From Wolfiporia cocos (lineage: Eukaryota; Basidiomycota; Agaricomycetes; Polyporales; Phaeolaceae): a stretch of DNA of 64,000 nt. Numbering within the stretch: position 1 is the first letter of the stretch; each line of letters starts with the position of its first letter. Shown piece by piece: positions 10,216 to 20,379 of the stretch. The translations under genes and the position numbers were made by a program. The stretch spans positions 558,001 through 622,000 of the forward strand of contig JACCLO010000006.1 of assembly GCA_029448655.1 (NCBI GenBank), in the 5' to 3' direction. The notes under the pieces were generated by a model. It was not told the DNA's origin. It ran no database searches and saw nothing but the letters and a program-made list of their open reading frames with translations.

Positions 10216-12709
10216 GTGCGACATATCATCATGACGGGGATCAGGGACATCGGTAAGGGAGCTGCGCCACGGAGCATCTCGACAGAGCACTGGCAGCAAC
10301 AGCCCCATTATATCTTGAATCCCCCGACGGACGGAGGAGACGCAGATGCCACTAAGAGTGGCGATCAAGAGCTTCACTTGGAAGATTTCATGCAGAAATT
10401 GCAGCTCAATAGGGTTACAGAACTGGAGCAGGTGCAAAACAATGTGCTGAATCCCGAAGCACTCGCGCTGCTCGCCACCAGCAGCTACAACAACAACAGC
10501 AATTGCTGCTGCTGCAGCTCCAACTGCAACAGAAGCAGCACATGCCTCCCTTGGAGCAGCCGCAGATTTCCCAGCATACGGAGCAGCCAAGGCAAGGGCA
10601 GCAAGGCAGCAAAGTTCGCTGACGCGCGTCAAGTACAACCAGTTTCGCCAGCGAGGGGAACTCATATAAGACCGTATCACCAACCTCGAGATTCAGAAGG
10701 AAAATATGAGGAAGGAGGGAATGTCGGAGATGCAGATCAAGTTGAAGGTGGAGGAAATCAACAACGAGATTGAGCGGTGTAAGAATGCAGCGCAAGCCGT
10801 CTACATAGAGATCAGGAAACTAGCCGCCGAAGAAGCACAACTCCAGCAGGCGGCGGCGACGGCGGCGGCGGCGAACCGGTTAGTCTTCCCCGTTATTTTG
10901 GCGAGTTGACGCTCAGCCGTATATTTGCAGGAATATCGCGTCTGCGTCTAACGCACCACAGCAGCATGGTACGCAGATACAGCAGAATAACCCGCAGGCG
11001 GGTCCCTCCGTGCAGCACTCAGGTCAATCCGCTCTAGTCAATGGCCAAATGTTTGCGGAGGCTCAGGCGCAGATTCACAACATGCCGCCACAGCAAGGGC
11101 CAGGCGGCCTTGGACAACCCGTACAGAGACACGTGCCAACGCCGGTGCAGATGCTTCCAGGTGCACCGGTGATGCAGACGTCTCCGCAGATGGGATCCAC
11201 ACAGTTCCCGGCGCAGGTTCCGGGTAATCCTGCCCAGCAACGACCAGGACTACAGTCGGGTAAAGTGGAGATCCCGGCACTTCCCCAACCACAATTCCAG
11301 CACCTCTTTCAGAGACATAGAGAGAAGAATGGTCTTATGGTGGACGAAAACATGTTGCACGTTGACGGTCGATCGTTCTCGCTGCATACTCTCCACACGT
11401 GCGTGATGCAAGCTGGCGGATATACTAATGTCAGTCTGTTAACGATTTTCATTCATGGCATAGCTAACGTCTTTGTTCCAGGTATGCAAATTTGATCAAT
11501 GGCAGCTGATCGGCGCAAAGTTGGGCTTTGTTCAATTTCCGGAAAGCGACAAGGAGCCTGCACGAGCCGGTCCAGGCGTCGCCGCTCAATTGCAGCATGT
11601 TTATAGGACGTACTTGCTGAACTTCGACGCAGCCTACATTGCGAGTTACCTACATAAGATTCAGGCCTTTCGAGCGGCGCAGAATAGGCCAGCGACGAAT
11701 GGCGTGGGTCCATCCTCTCATCCAGCGCTCGCGGGACTATCGTCGCTATTGGGCGTCTCCGACCCCAAGCAGATTGCAGCGCTAGTGCGGATGTCGGCGC
11801 TGTCTACTCCCGTACTTCGGTCGCGGAACGTTCCTGAACACTTTGTCAACATCGTGTCCGCGAATCGCCCTGTCCTGCGGGCCACTTTGCAGTCACAGGT
11901 CGGCTTCCATGAAGGCGTCATGCAAGGTCTGACGGCTAACGGGAGCATGCAGACGCAACCGCAGCCGCCATTCCTTAATGGACAGCCGCAGAATCCTCAG
12001 AATCCGCAGAACGCCCAGATGGGCCAGAATGCGATGGCAACGAGTCCGCATCCCATACAGCCTGGCATCGCGAACAGCGGTCGACAGTTCGCGTCGATGG
12101 CGCATAATGGTGCTATGCCCCCACAGAACGCCCCGCGCGACCAGATAACGAAGCCTGAAGTTCCTGTGAATGCGGGTCGTATGCCAACGGAGACGGAGCT
12201 TCAACAGGGGAGGACGTATGTGGCCCAACTCAGGCTGGAGTATGTCACACGTAAGCAACCGATCATTCACTTTGTGTTCGTTGCGTCTGATAACCTTGGA
12301 CAACCAGGCATCAAGAGTATGCAGCCTCAGCAAGTATCGGACGAGCAAAGGCCGGAATATGACAAACTCCTAGAGGAGTCATTGGGTTATGCGAAACTTG
12401 TGGAACAGAATTTGCCCTTGTTCGCGTGCGCCTACAATGAGAGCATCGTACGCAGGATTACGGCTGCGGTGAGCTCCACATCTGGTTGGTCTAAGCACGG
12501 CGAGCTGAGCTAGTGAACAGACTACGACTGTCTTCTATCAAAATCAGCTCATTGTGTCCAGCCAACCCAAACGCTTCATCGTCACCCTGGAGAATCTCCA
12601 ACAGATTGGGCATACGATGCGCATGGCTGCACAGAACATACCGTATAATGGACCTCGAGATGCGGAGGGCGCAGGCCATGGCTATATGCATGCAGTGCCA
12701 GCTCCGTAA
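10216..12709 (+). pseudogene. Broken, truncated copy of the ARID-domain SWI1 gene
   Basis: From about 10560 to 12650 this is a near-identical inverted copy of the SWI1 gene at the right end of the window. Exons corresponding to 10931-11429, 11482-12250, 12308-12468 and 12548-12709 stay open and encode the ARID domain (VCKFDQWQLIGAKLGF and following). The upstream exon is damaged. One G is missing in the Gln-rich run near 10605-10612, shifting the frame into TGA at 10619, and a CAA is now TAA at about 10666. At the 3' end the homology stops after QNIP and the frame ends at 12709, so the entire C-terminal half of SWI1 is absent. Sequence before 10560 (LEDFMQKLQLNRVTELEQ) looks coding but has no counterpart inside the window. 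A short protein starting at the ATG 10706 remains possible. Confidence 0.8.
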
Positions 12710-14105
12710 ATGCTCAATGGCTCCTCTCCTTCTGAGATAGGTACCAGATTCACATCTGATCTGCCAGTGTTAGTGTTAGCATGGCGTGGAGCTCCATAAG
12801 CAATTTAAGTATGTAAATTCAAGTTGTGTTCACGTCACTTTTTCATAACAGAATATAATAAACGCTGTGTATTCCCGCTGTGATGGTAGTGCGTTCTCAT
12901 ACCTTGCGAAAGTCGAAGACCGTCCGCCAGCATTCTGTCGATCGGTGCTTCACGCCTGCGCCAATATATATAGCCTGTCTATTTAGGAAGTATTGAATCG
13001 CTCACAATACCCAGGATCAGTATAACGTAAGCATCACTTAAGATGCGAACCACGAAGATCAATGCATATCTCGTATAAGGGTACCAACGCACAACGCTAC
13101 TGATCTTCGGAAGTAAGAAAGAGTGACAATTCTCACTGCAACGCGCTGACGGAGCACGCCACTAACGCACACTGAGTCCTGTGGACACATTAACTTTTGC
13201 GGAGTCTGTTGAGCCAGATGATGGATGAGAGTGAGAAGTATTCCGTGACTGCACAAGCCCAATATATAGTGGCAATGTTAGTCTGAATCTGGATTTATAT
13301 TTCTGAAAAATCGGGCGCTATCATCCAATCCTTGTCCCTGAGCATTGCGCCCTTTGTCAAGGTCGCTAATAGCTTGCACAGAAAGGTTCCCCCTTGAATA
13401 TCTTGACCTCCAGTGACAGAGTACCCCTGTGCTCGCACCTGTGACCTGTGGCGAAACCGCAATACACTGCTGTACTACCGGGCGCCTGGGCGCCTGTCAA
13501 CTTGTCCTACCCGCTTGACCAATTAGATAAAACCTCGAGCATAGAGGCAGCATCGTGCTGCGTAGCAGAAGATCTCACATGCTTTCCTTAATGTTGCTGA
13601 GCCAAATACGCTCATATTGGGCATATTACACCATCTCACTCAGGGTATGGCCAGGACTCGAATTCTCAGTAAACGGTACTGACATGTCAGTGCTGATGCT
13701 GTTCGAGCCGAAGATACTAGCGTCTCCATGCATCGTGGTAAATATAATCGATTCTAACTTTTCTGGTGATTCATGTAGCTCAGCAGAAGAGAAGACCGGT
13801 CAAATCACGAATCTGGTTGCTGTTCGGAGGCTGACGTTTATTGATGTCAGCCTCCAAATGCTTGACTGCCCGCATTCCACCACGAGGGACTCAACAATTG
13901 CGAAGGATAACGCTGCTCAGTAGGTGGGCAGGCAAGATATGATATATGCTATGGTAGGAGTTTTTGCTGATGTCTATATTCTATTAGAATCCAACGCCCG
14001 CCACAACCCTCACAAACTACCAATATCGCCCGATTATACAGAGAAGTAAGCTGTGCAATCGTTCCATCTAAATCCACGCATTTACCGATCATATCCCTTG
14101 CTTAG
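12710..14105. other. Intergenic region, nothing recognised
   Basis: AT-rich for this window, with only short ORFs. The 122-codon frame at 13555-13923 has no family resemblance. It includes the likely promoter of the coiled-coil gene at 14106. Confidence 0.45.
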
Positions 14106-15188
14106 ATGTCGAGCACAAGTACAAGTACATCGTGTTGCGTCTCTGTGACAGCTCAACCCGCATTTTCCGCTGCGTCGAGCGGGGTAATACATCGCAATAG
14201 TCATTTAGAACCGATCACTGGCGAGGAGCATTCTACGACTGAGCCACAATCGGCTGAATCTACAGCATATAGCCTCCTCGCCGCTCTCGAATCACATTTT
14301 CTCAGGTGTTCACATCGGCCCTGCGCCACACTGGGTGCCTGCGCCACACTGGGTGGCTTCGCCGGCAGCCGGGCCACTCGGCCTACAGACACTCTACTTG
14401 ATCAAGCCGACCTCGCTGCCGAGCCAACACTCCTGATCGTGGACCAATTTCTCCTCCTGCGCAAAGCAGTGGTCGCTCTGGAGGCAGACAGGTCTGCCGC
14501 GCGCAGGGACTTGCTGGAAGCCCGCGCACAGCTCGTTGAGGAGCGTTCCGCTAAGGAGCAAGCACAGTCAGAGCTAGAGGCAATGCGGGCAAAGGCAGGG
14601 GAGGTAGGCTCTTCCCACAGCCAACGGGAGCTCGACCTCGAGGTGCACGTGCGCGACCTGCAGGACGAGATGTGCGAGGTGCTGGAGACGATGAACACCC
14701 GCTTCAAGGACGTGCAGCTGCAGCGGGACACCCTCCGGAGGGAAATTGCGGCGGAACATGAGTTGCGAAAAACTCTCGAAGGCCAGCTCGCCGCGTTGCG
14801 ACGGGAACACAGCCAACTGCAACGCCTGCACAGCGAGAAGATGCCCAGGCTGGTAGAATCTCAGAGCTCCTCTGTTTTCATGACTCCTCGCAGGCTAGAA
14901 GGGGACATCCGTACGTTCTGGGATGCGCTAAGGTCACCCGGCGGAGACGTCGGCGCATCGCCCCTGAAGGCGAGCAGGACAGCGCTTCTCTTGCGACTGG
15001 GAGACTTTGCGGAGGAAAAAGTTGCAGTCGTCGAAGAACTTGTGACGGCTTCCGCTAAATATCGGGCATTGCAACGCAGCGTAATCGGCAAGGAGAATCG
15101 CTGTGCGAGATCCCTGGACCATAAGACGAGCTTCCTCGGCGTGTCAGTCCCAGAAGGCGAATATGCGATCACTGGCGAAACATACTAA
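14106..15188 (+). CDS. Unknown coiled-coil protein, 360 aa
   Basis: A single exon from ATG 14106, which directly follows a CTTAG that may be the acceptor of a 5' UTR intron. Residues about 1-100 are Ser/Thr/Ala-rich; residues about 115-260 form a long charged heptad-like region (LLEARAQLVEERSAKEQAQ and similar), predicted coiled coil. The C-terminal part contains the phrase VFMTPRRLEGD and IGKENR, typical of nuclear or cytoskeletal regulatory proteins but not diagnostic. A 17-bp unit (CTGCGCCACACTGGGTG) is repeated twice in tandem near 14330. The layout resembles the coiled-coil proteins at 18329-19159 and 45732-47005, which may be members of a loose family. Function unknown. Confidence 0.65.
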   Translation: MSSTSTSTSCCVSVTAQPAFSAASSGVIHRNSHLEPITGEEHSTTEPQSAESTAYSLLAALESHFLRCSHRPCATLGACATLGGFAGSRATRPTDTLLDQADLAAEPTLLIVDQFLLLRKAVVALEADRSAARRDLLEARAQLVEERSAKEQAQSELEAMRAKAGEVGSSHSQRELDLEVHVRDLQDEMCEVLETMNTRFKDVQLQRDTLRREIAAEHELRKTLEGQLAALRREHSQLQRLHSEKMPRLVESQSSSVFMTPRRLEGDIRTFWDALRSPGGDVGASPLKASRTALLLRLGDFAEEKVAVVEELVTASAKYRALQRSVIGKENRCARSLDHKTSFLGVSVPEGEYAITGETY

Positions 15189-15343
15189 GTAGCAGTTACA
15201 GACGCGTTAGGACATTGGAAAGAATCTGCTAGCCAGTAGGACGTTCACAATGGACGGCTGATGTCAGGGAGATAAGTTCGCTGTATAATAGAACTTTGGA
15301 GAAGGTCATCACATATTAATAGACTGTTAATGTGATGCTCTAC

Positions 15344-15556
15344 GGCACGTTCCTCGCCTTGCACCCGGAGCAGCTTGAGGTTGATGCAATCGAGCTCATC
15401 ATGGCCCTCCACCGGCGGTATCCCACGCTCTGGCTGCGCATCGTACACCTTTCCACGGCGGATGCGCTCCTGCTCAATCGCGCCGCACAGCAGTCCGGTC
15501 TCTCGCTCGTGGCCGAGATGTGCTTCCACTACCTCTGCCTTGACGCGACGCGCATG
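15344..15556 (+). pseudogene. Relic of an allantoinase gene
   Basis: A short plus-strand stretch translates to a segment resembling the middle of allantoinase: RIVHLSTADALLLNRAAQ followed by EMCFHYLCLDA, where the family has an IVHLS motif and a T-C-x-HYL motif at the metal site. Nothing before or after it continues the protein: the frame runs into unrelated sequence ending at 15619. The Thr before Cys is replaced by Met. It is read as a decayed or transposed gene fragment. Confidence 0.65.
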
Positions 15557-15619
15557 CCTAATGTGCTTTCACCTTTTGTATCATGCATTGTGTTCATGTA
15601 TTGTCCTCGCACACAATGA

Positions 15620-16273
15620 ATGAATTCCATATTGAAACACATTAACACATTCGACGTACCTCGAGTGCCCCAGATTTGTCAACAGTCTGGATGATAAGCC
15701 CCAATATAATTTAATACCTTCTGCCCCATCCTTCACCAGATTGGCTTTATTCCGGGGGGCTCTGTCCGAGCACTGATCATTGCTCAACAGTTTTAGGCCA
15801 GATCCCCCTGTGAGTTTACCAGATGCCCCGCCGAATTTGCAATTATTCACGTGGTTCCTAATATGTTAAAAGTAAAAAAATCGGCCTATACCAGTCTGGC
15901 TACACTGACGACGCTTATTGTGACGTTCGCAGGCACAAGAGTGACTGGTGACGGCACAAAGTAGGAAGTTCGTCACGCGGAGGTGACAGGTTATAAGGCT
16001 GTTATTCCAGTAACGCTTGTCTAGTGCAGGATTTCGGGCCTCCTTATATACTGTAGAGTGGAACAAAACTTCTAGGGCTCTCGAGTGACGAGAGCCTGTA
16101 ACCGTAAATTACCTTAAGGCTGACGAAGAGCGAAACGATGTGTACCAATCAAGGGGACCTAAATACTCGGCATAACGCGTAAAGGTAGCGGATAACATAA
16201 GTATAGAAAGTAGAGAGATTACATAACCGGGGTGGCACGCGGTCGCGCCACACTCATCTATGCTTATGCTTAC
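15620..16273. other. Non-coding stretch
   Basis: AT-rich sequence with no supported ORF, RNA or repeat before the first inverted-repeat element. Confidence 0.45.
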
Positions 16274-16538
16274 ACCGGGGGCATTATCTAATGACTTCGT
16301 CGGAAACATGTTGGTATCATTGAAATAAGTGATCAAATGGAAATGTAATGCATTTGTTGATAACATCGTAAGAAACACAGGACCTCAGCTGGTCATGGGC
16401 TGCATAAAGATCCAGACACCAGGGGCATTATCTAACGAAGATATTTTATAAGCAATCAATGCATTATATTCGCATTTGATCACTTATTTAAATGATACCA
16501 ACATGTTTCCGACAAAGTCATTAGATAATGCCCCCGGT
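16274..16538. mobile_element. Inverted-repeat element, copy 1 (MITE-like, 265 bp)
   Basis: Starts ACCGGGGGCATTATCTAATG and ends with its inverse complement (CATTAGATAATGCCCCCGGT). The arms stay complementary for about 75 bp each, through GTTGGTATCATT and TGATCAAATG. A third, direct copy of the arm tip (ACCAGGGGCATTATCTAA) sits inside at about 16419. No coding capacity. Target duplication not clear. It resembles miniature inverted-repeat transposons; superfamily unknown. Confidence 0.8.
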
Positions 16539-17123
16539 ATTATCTGCTTTCTCGCGTTTTGCTGATGAAAGTCGTACCTTACGGGCATCGAGTGTGTCCT
16601 TGATTAGAGGTGATTTGTTGTTGATAATTATGACTCGGCTTTATCCAAGATGGAGCAAAATTATAAGAACGAGAAGTTGTGGAGTATGGCATCATAAATA
16701 CCCCACTGCGCTAATCTCAGAATGTTTCGTCAGTCAGCCGCAAGTACAGTGCCAGAGCACTACCTCTAAAACCTATGTCTCGACCCCAGCTTAATTCTCC
16801 AGCATCATCTAGGCAGCATGAATGGTCTCAGAGTAACTCCCGTCCCCAAGTAACATCCTAGAGAGAGCAGGGTGCGAGCTTCAGACAGGCCAATTGACAT
16901 TCAATGCAATGCTCAGATCTATGGCGTCAATGACTACGCTCCACCGCTCCCTTTTACAAATTTGGCAGTGGAGCTCAAAAATTTGGTGCCGCAGTCATAA
17001 TTATCGAAAACAAATCACCTCTATTCCACAACATATGTAATAACCGTTCTAATTCCCCACGATATGTGCATTGATGGGTATGGAGGACAAAAATGATTCA
17101 GCCCTGTAGGTACGCTCCCTCAC
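16539..17123. other. Spacer between two inverted-repeat elements
   Basis: No supported gene or repeat. Confidence 0.45.
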
Positions 17124-17388
17124 ACCGGGGGCATTATCTAATGACTTTGTCAGAAACACGTTGGTATCATTTAAATAAGTGATCAAATGCAAACATAATG
17201 CATTGGATGATAACATCGTAAGAAACACATGACCTCAGCTGGTCATGGGCTGCGTAAAGATCCAGACACCGAGGGCATTATCTAATGAAGATATTATATA
17301 AGCAATCAATGCATTATGTTCGCATTTGATCACCTATTTAGATGATACCAACATGTTTCCGACAAAGTCATTAGATAATGCCCCCGGT
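17124..17388. mobile_element. Inverted-repeat element, copy 2 (MITE-like, 265 bp)
   Basis: Same length, same orientation and same three-tip layout as copy 1 (internal tip ACCGAGGGCATTATCTAATG at about 17269), with scattered substitutions. The terminal inverted repeat here can be extended outward by two bases (AC before, GT after). Confidence 0.8.
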
Positions 17389-18328
17389 GTCAGTAGTCGA
17401 GCTTCACAGTGTGGCGCCGGTGCTCGAGCGTTGATCGTTGATCGATGATCGATATCGATCTCATGGCCAGCTACAACCCATGGCGCTACCATTGCCAAGA
17501 ATATTCTCTCTGCCCTTCATGGTATATCCACCGGATGGCAGAGTCGAAGGACGCACCCTTGAGAGATTGTGTCCAACTGACGCAGTCCGATCATTTGTCC
17601 TACTTGTCGTTCGAGGATCCTGCAGGTGGTGAGCGACTTCACTCGTGCTGTAATTCATCAGTTACAAGAAAAGTTTTCATCGGTATTCGCAGATCAAGAG
17701 TGTCAAGGCAGTATACTAATGCTGATCGACCCAGATGTGTCTGGATATCGCTTCTTGAACACTTGCTCTCTCCGAGTCTTCAACATTACAAGTGGTCGAC
17801 TTCAACTGCATAGTAAACGCCGGACTTCTAGTGTGACAACTTGTAAAAGGAAGCCTGCATTCTGGCTCGTGCATCTTCTTCGAGTGCAGAACTTCCTCAG
17901 CCCTCATTAATTATCGTGAGCAAACGCCTTAGCTCTGACCATACATACATTACTACTGAGCTGTCGGAGACATTCTCCATGTTTGGGGTCATGCGGATTG
18001 CGATTTATATCAATTTCCTGACCCACGTCTAGCGTATAATACATTGGGACGGTTGTACCATGGAGTTATACCGATCTAGAATGGCCGCATACATCCATTC
18101 CAATGTCTTCCTATCAGTAAAATACACGTGGGGAGGCACGATCCCTAATCGCAGTCGGCGGTACGTCTCGAAGCAACACAAGATGTGGTAGAATTATCAG
18201 AACAACAAAAGCTATGCTTCTCTGTGCCAAAGTAACTGGGCAGGGGGTCAAGAAACGACAGGCGGTGGTTATCTCAGGACAAGTGAATGACTGGCGGAGG
18301 AGATATTGTCCGGGCAAATACGATCATA
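17389..18328. other. Region without a supported gene
   Basis: A plus-strand ORF at 17445-17813 begins shortly after a palindromic GATCGATGATCGATATCGATC tract at 17441-17461, but no family is recognised and splice signals are inconsistent. Treated as non-coding. It includes the 3' flank of the minus gene that ends at 18329. Confidence 0.4.
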
Positions 18329-19159
18329 TCAAGTCGGTGATTGGAAACCGTCCGAGTCCGAATGTGCACTGTCTATGGTCTCCTCGCCCGCGTGCAACTG
18401 GGCGAAGTAGTACGCAGTGATGGCCTGCGAGTCATGCAGCTTATCCTGCAGAGCAGTGATCGCTTGCAGCGCGCACTCAAGTTCCCGCTCCTTCCCCAAA
18501 AGCAAAAGCTCGTTCTGCGACTTCTTCAGCGCAGATGTCTGCTTTTTGGATGGCCGTAGAGGCTTTGAGGTATCGCAAACACCCTTGGGCACTGCTTCCG
18601 CAGCCCGGGGACTTGATGGCGTCGAGTCAGCAGGAAGCCATGGCTGCGCTGGGCGCGCAGCCCTCGTAGCGCGCAGCTCTGCGCGCAGAGCGGCGTTCTC
18701 TATCGAGCAGCTAGAGAGGCGTGCCTCGAGGGCCGCCGCGCGCGCGGCGAGCCTTGCAGACCGCTTGCGCTCAGACCCGAGCTCGGCCTGGGCGTGCTGC
18801 AAGCGCGCGTCGAGCGCCATCTCCGTCACGGCGAGCGCCATGTTCGAGACCTCCAGCGCTGCGCTGCGCTGGCGCTCCTCTTCGAGTGCCGCGAGCGCAC
18901 TGTACAGCTGGCGGGAGAGCGACGCATTGTCGTCCTGCACGTCGTCGTAGCGCGACTGGAGGTCGAGCAGCGCGGAGGCGAGGCGCGTAGACGCGCGGCG
19001 ATTGGCGATGAGCGTGGCGTCATCCGGACGGGCGGGACGGGTAGGCGATTCGGAGAGGATAAAGTGGTAGACTGCTGTTGTACTGTCGATCTCCAAGGAG
19101 GGAAAGGCAAGCTCTGTCTTTGAGCTGTTGGCCTCGTCTGGAGTGAGTGTGAGAGACAT
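18329..19159 (-). CDS. Unknown coiled-coil protein, 276 aa
   Basis: Single exon, ATG at 19159. Residues about 55-165 are a charged, Ala/Leu/Arg-rich coiled coil (LASALLDLQSRYDDVQDD, LEEERQRSAALEVSNMAL). Then a Pro/Ser spacer, a Lys-rich patch (RPSKKQTSALKKSQNE) and a second short coil. Minus-strand codon use is strongly GC3, as in the neighbouring genes, which favours this frame over the long plus-strand shadows. Function unknown; it resembles in layout the proteins at 14106 and 45732. Confidence 0.65.
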   Translation of the reverse strand: MSLTLTPDEANSSKTELAFPSLEIDSTTAVYHFILSESPTRPARPDDATLIANRRASTRLASALLDLQSRYDDVQDDNASLSRQLYSALAALEEERQRSAALEVSNMALAVTEMALDARLQHAQAELGSERKRSARLAARAAALEARLSSCSIENAALRAELRATRAARPAQPWLPADSTPSSPRAAEAVPKGVCDTSKPLRPSKKQTSALKKSQNELLLLGKERELECALQAITALQDKLHDSQAITAYYFAQLHAGEETIDSAHSDSDGFQSPT

Positions 19160-20379
19160 GGTGAAGTAGTCCCGTCAAATGCGGAGTCGCGCTGGCTAGA
19201 TATCCTCTGGATCAGATCGCCCGAGGCCCTGCAAGGCAAAGTCAGTGGTGCTGGACTAGCAGATATCGGGATGCTGATCGTACGATAGCGGCAGGAGGCG
19301 TAGGAGGGCGGTAGGCTCTCTCAAAACAGCCAGTCTCCTTAATCCCTGCCTCAAGAGTCGATCAAGGATCGTGAGTCATGAGCCAACACGTTCTCTGGTC
19401 GACCTTGATGCGCGGTCAGATGGTGACGAGGAGGAGGGAGAGGAGCGGGTGCACTTCGGCCTGAGTGGTCACCGAGCACCTGCTGACCACAGCGTCAATA
19501 GCTCGCTTCGCCCAATTGACATGGCAACGAAATGAAATTTCTATATACTGTCAGAGCATATCAGCGCACGCCTTCTTCTCGAAGGAGCAGCGGATAGCTT
19601 CCTCTGGCCCGCTATAGCCTACGAGGGTGCACTGGGCCGAACTGCCAGTGTTACCAACATTCAGCAATGGAAAGTGTCCATCTCTGCACTGATGAACACG
19701 CCATGGCTTTGAGCGATGGCGATGGCGAGGCTGGGCGAGCGCCGGGGTGGCAGAGCTGGCAAAATCTGCAATTGCAGGCGTCTCTGTTCAACTCCGACGT
19801 GTGGCACTGCATCAGCATCGCATTGTTATCTTGCCCTAGCGTGCACCACCAGGACTCAGGTATGTCACAACCAATGTTGCTTTCAGCCAGATGCACTACT
19901 TCGTGCAGGAGAACATATTGTAGAGTCAGCGGACGCACCACCAGTAGCGATGCCCAAATGACAAGCTTCTGCGTCGCAATGCAACCAGGCAGTTGAGCCT
20001 GTTCACTTCCACTGGTGGCTCATTTCAATTGAGACTGATACGACACCTGGCGATGCAAGGATCAGTACGTCGTCAGAGAAGCAGACTACTGACATACCAT
20101 GCCTTGGACGCTGCGCTGCTCGCCGCCTTCTCCCGTTTGGTGTGTCCTATGCGCAGGCTAGAAGAAATGCGCTAGTATTATTGATACGGTGGGACTACAC
20201 ACAACCACACAAGAAGTGAGCCATAGTCATAAATTATCGTATAGCTGCTGTCCACAGTGAGCTAGAGCATATCATCGTGCCGGACATCGTGTCGCGTGTA
20301 ACATCAGTCCTCGTACATTCTAGAGTACATTAGATCGCCGCCGCTCTTCCTGTCCGCACCGCGCACCTCGCCTAATGCC
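19160..20379. other. Region without a supported gene
   Basis: ORFs on both strands at 19651-19996 overlap each other and match no family. No repeat or RNA recognised. Confidence 0.4.

Noticed and set aside
16274..17388. CRISPR-like or tandem array
   Set aside because: Only two long copies, palindromic, with no spacers; eukaryotic context.
19651..19996. Overlapping ORFs including HEVVHLAE, like a zinc-protease motif
   Set aside because: The motif lacks the HExxH pattern and the ORF has no family context; both strands are open by chance.
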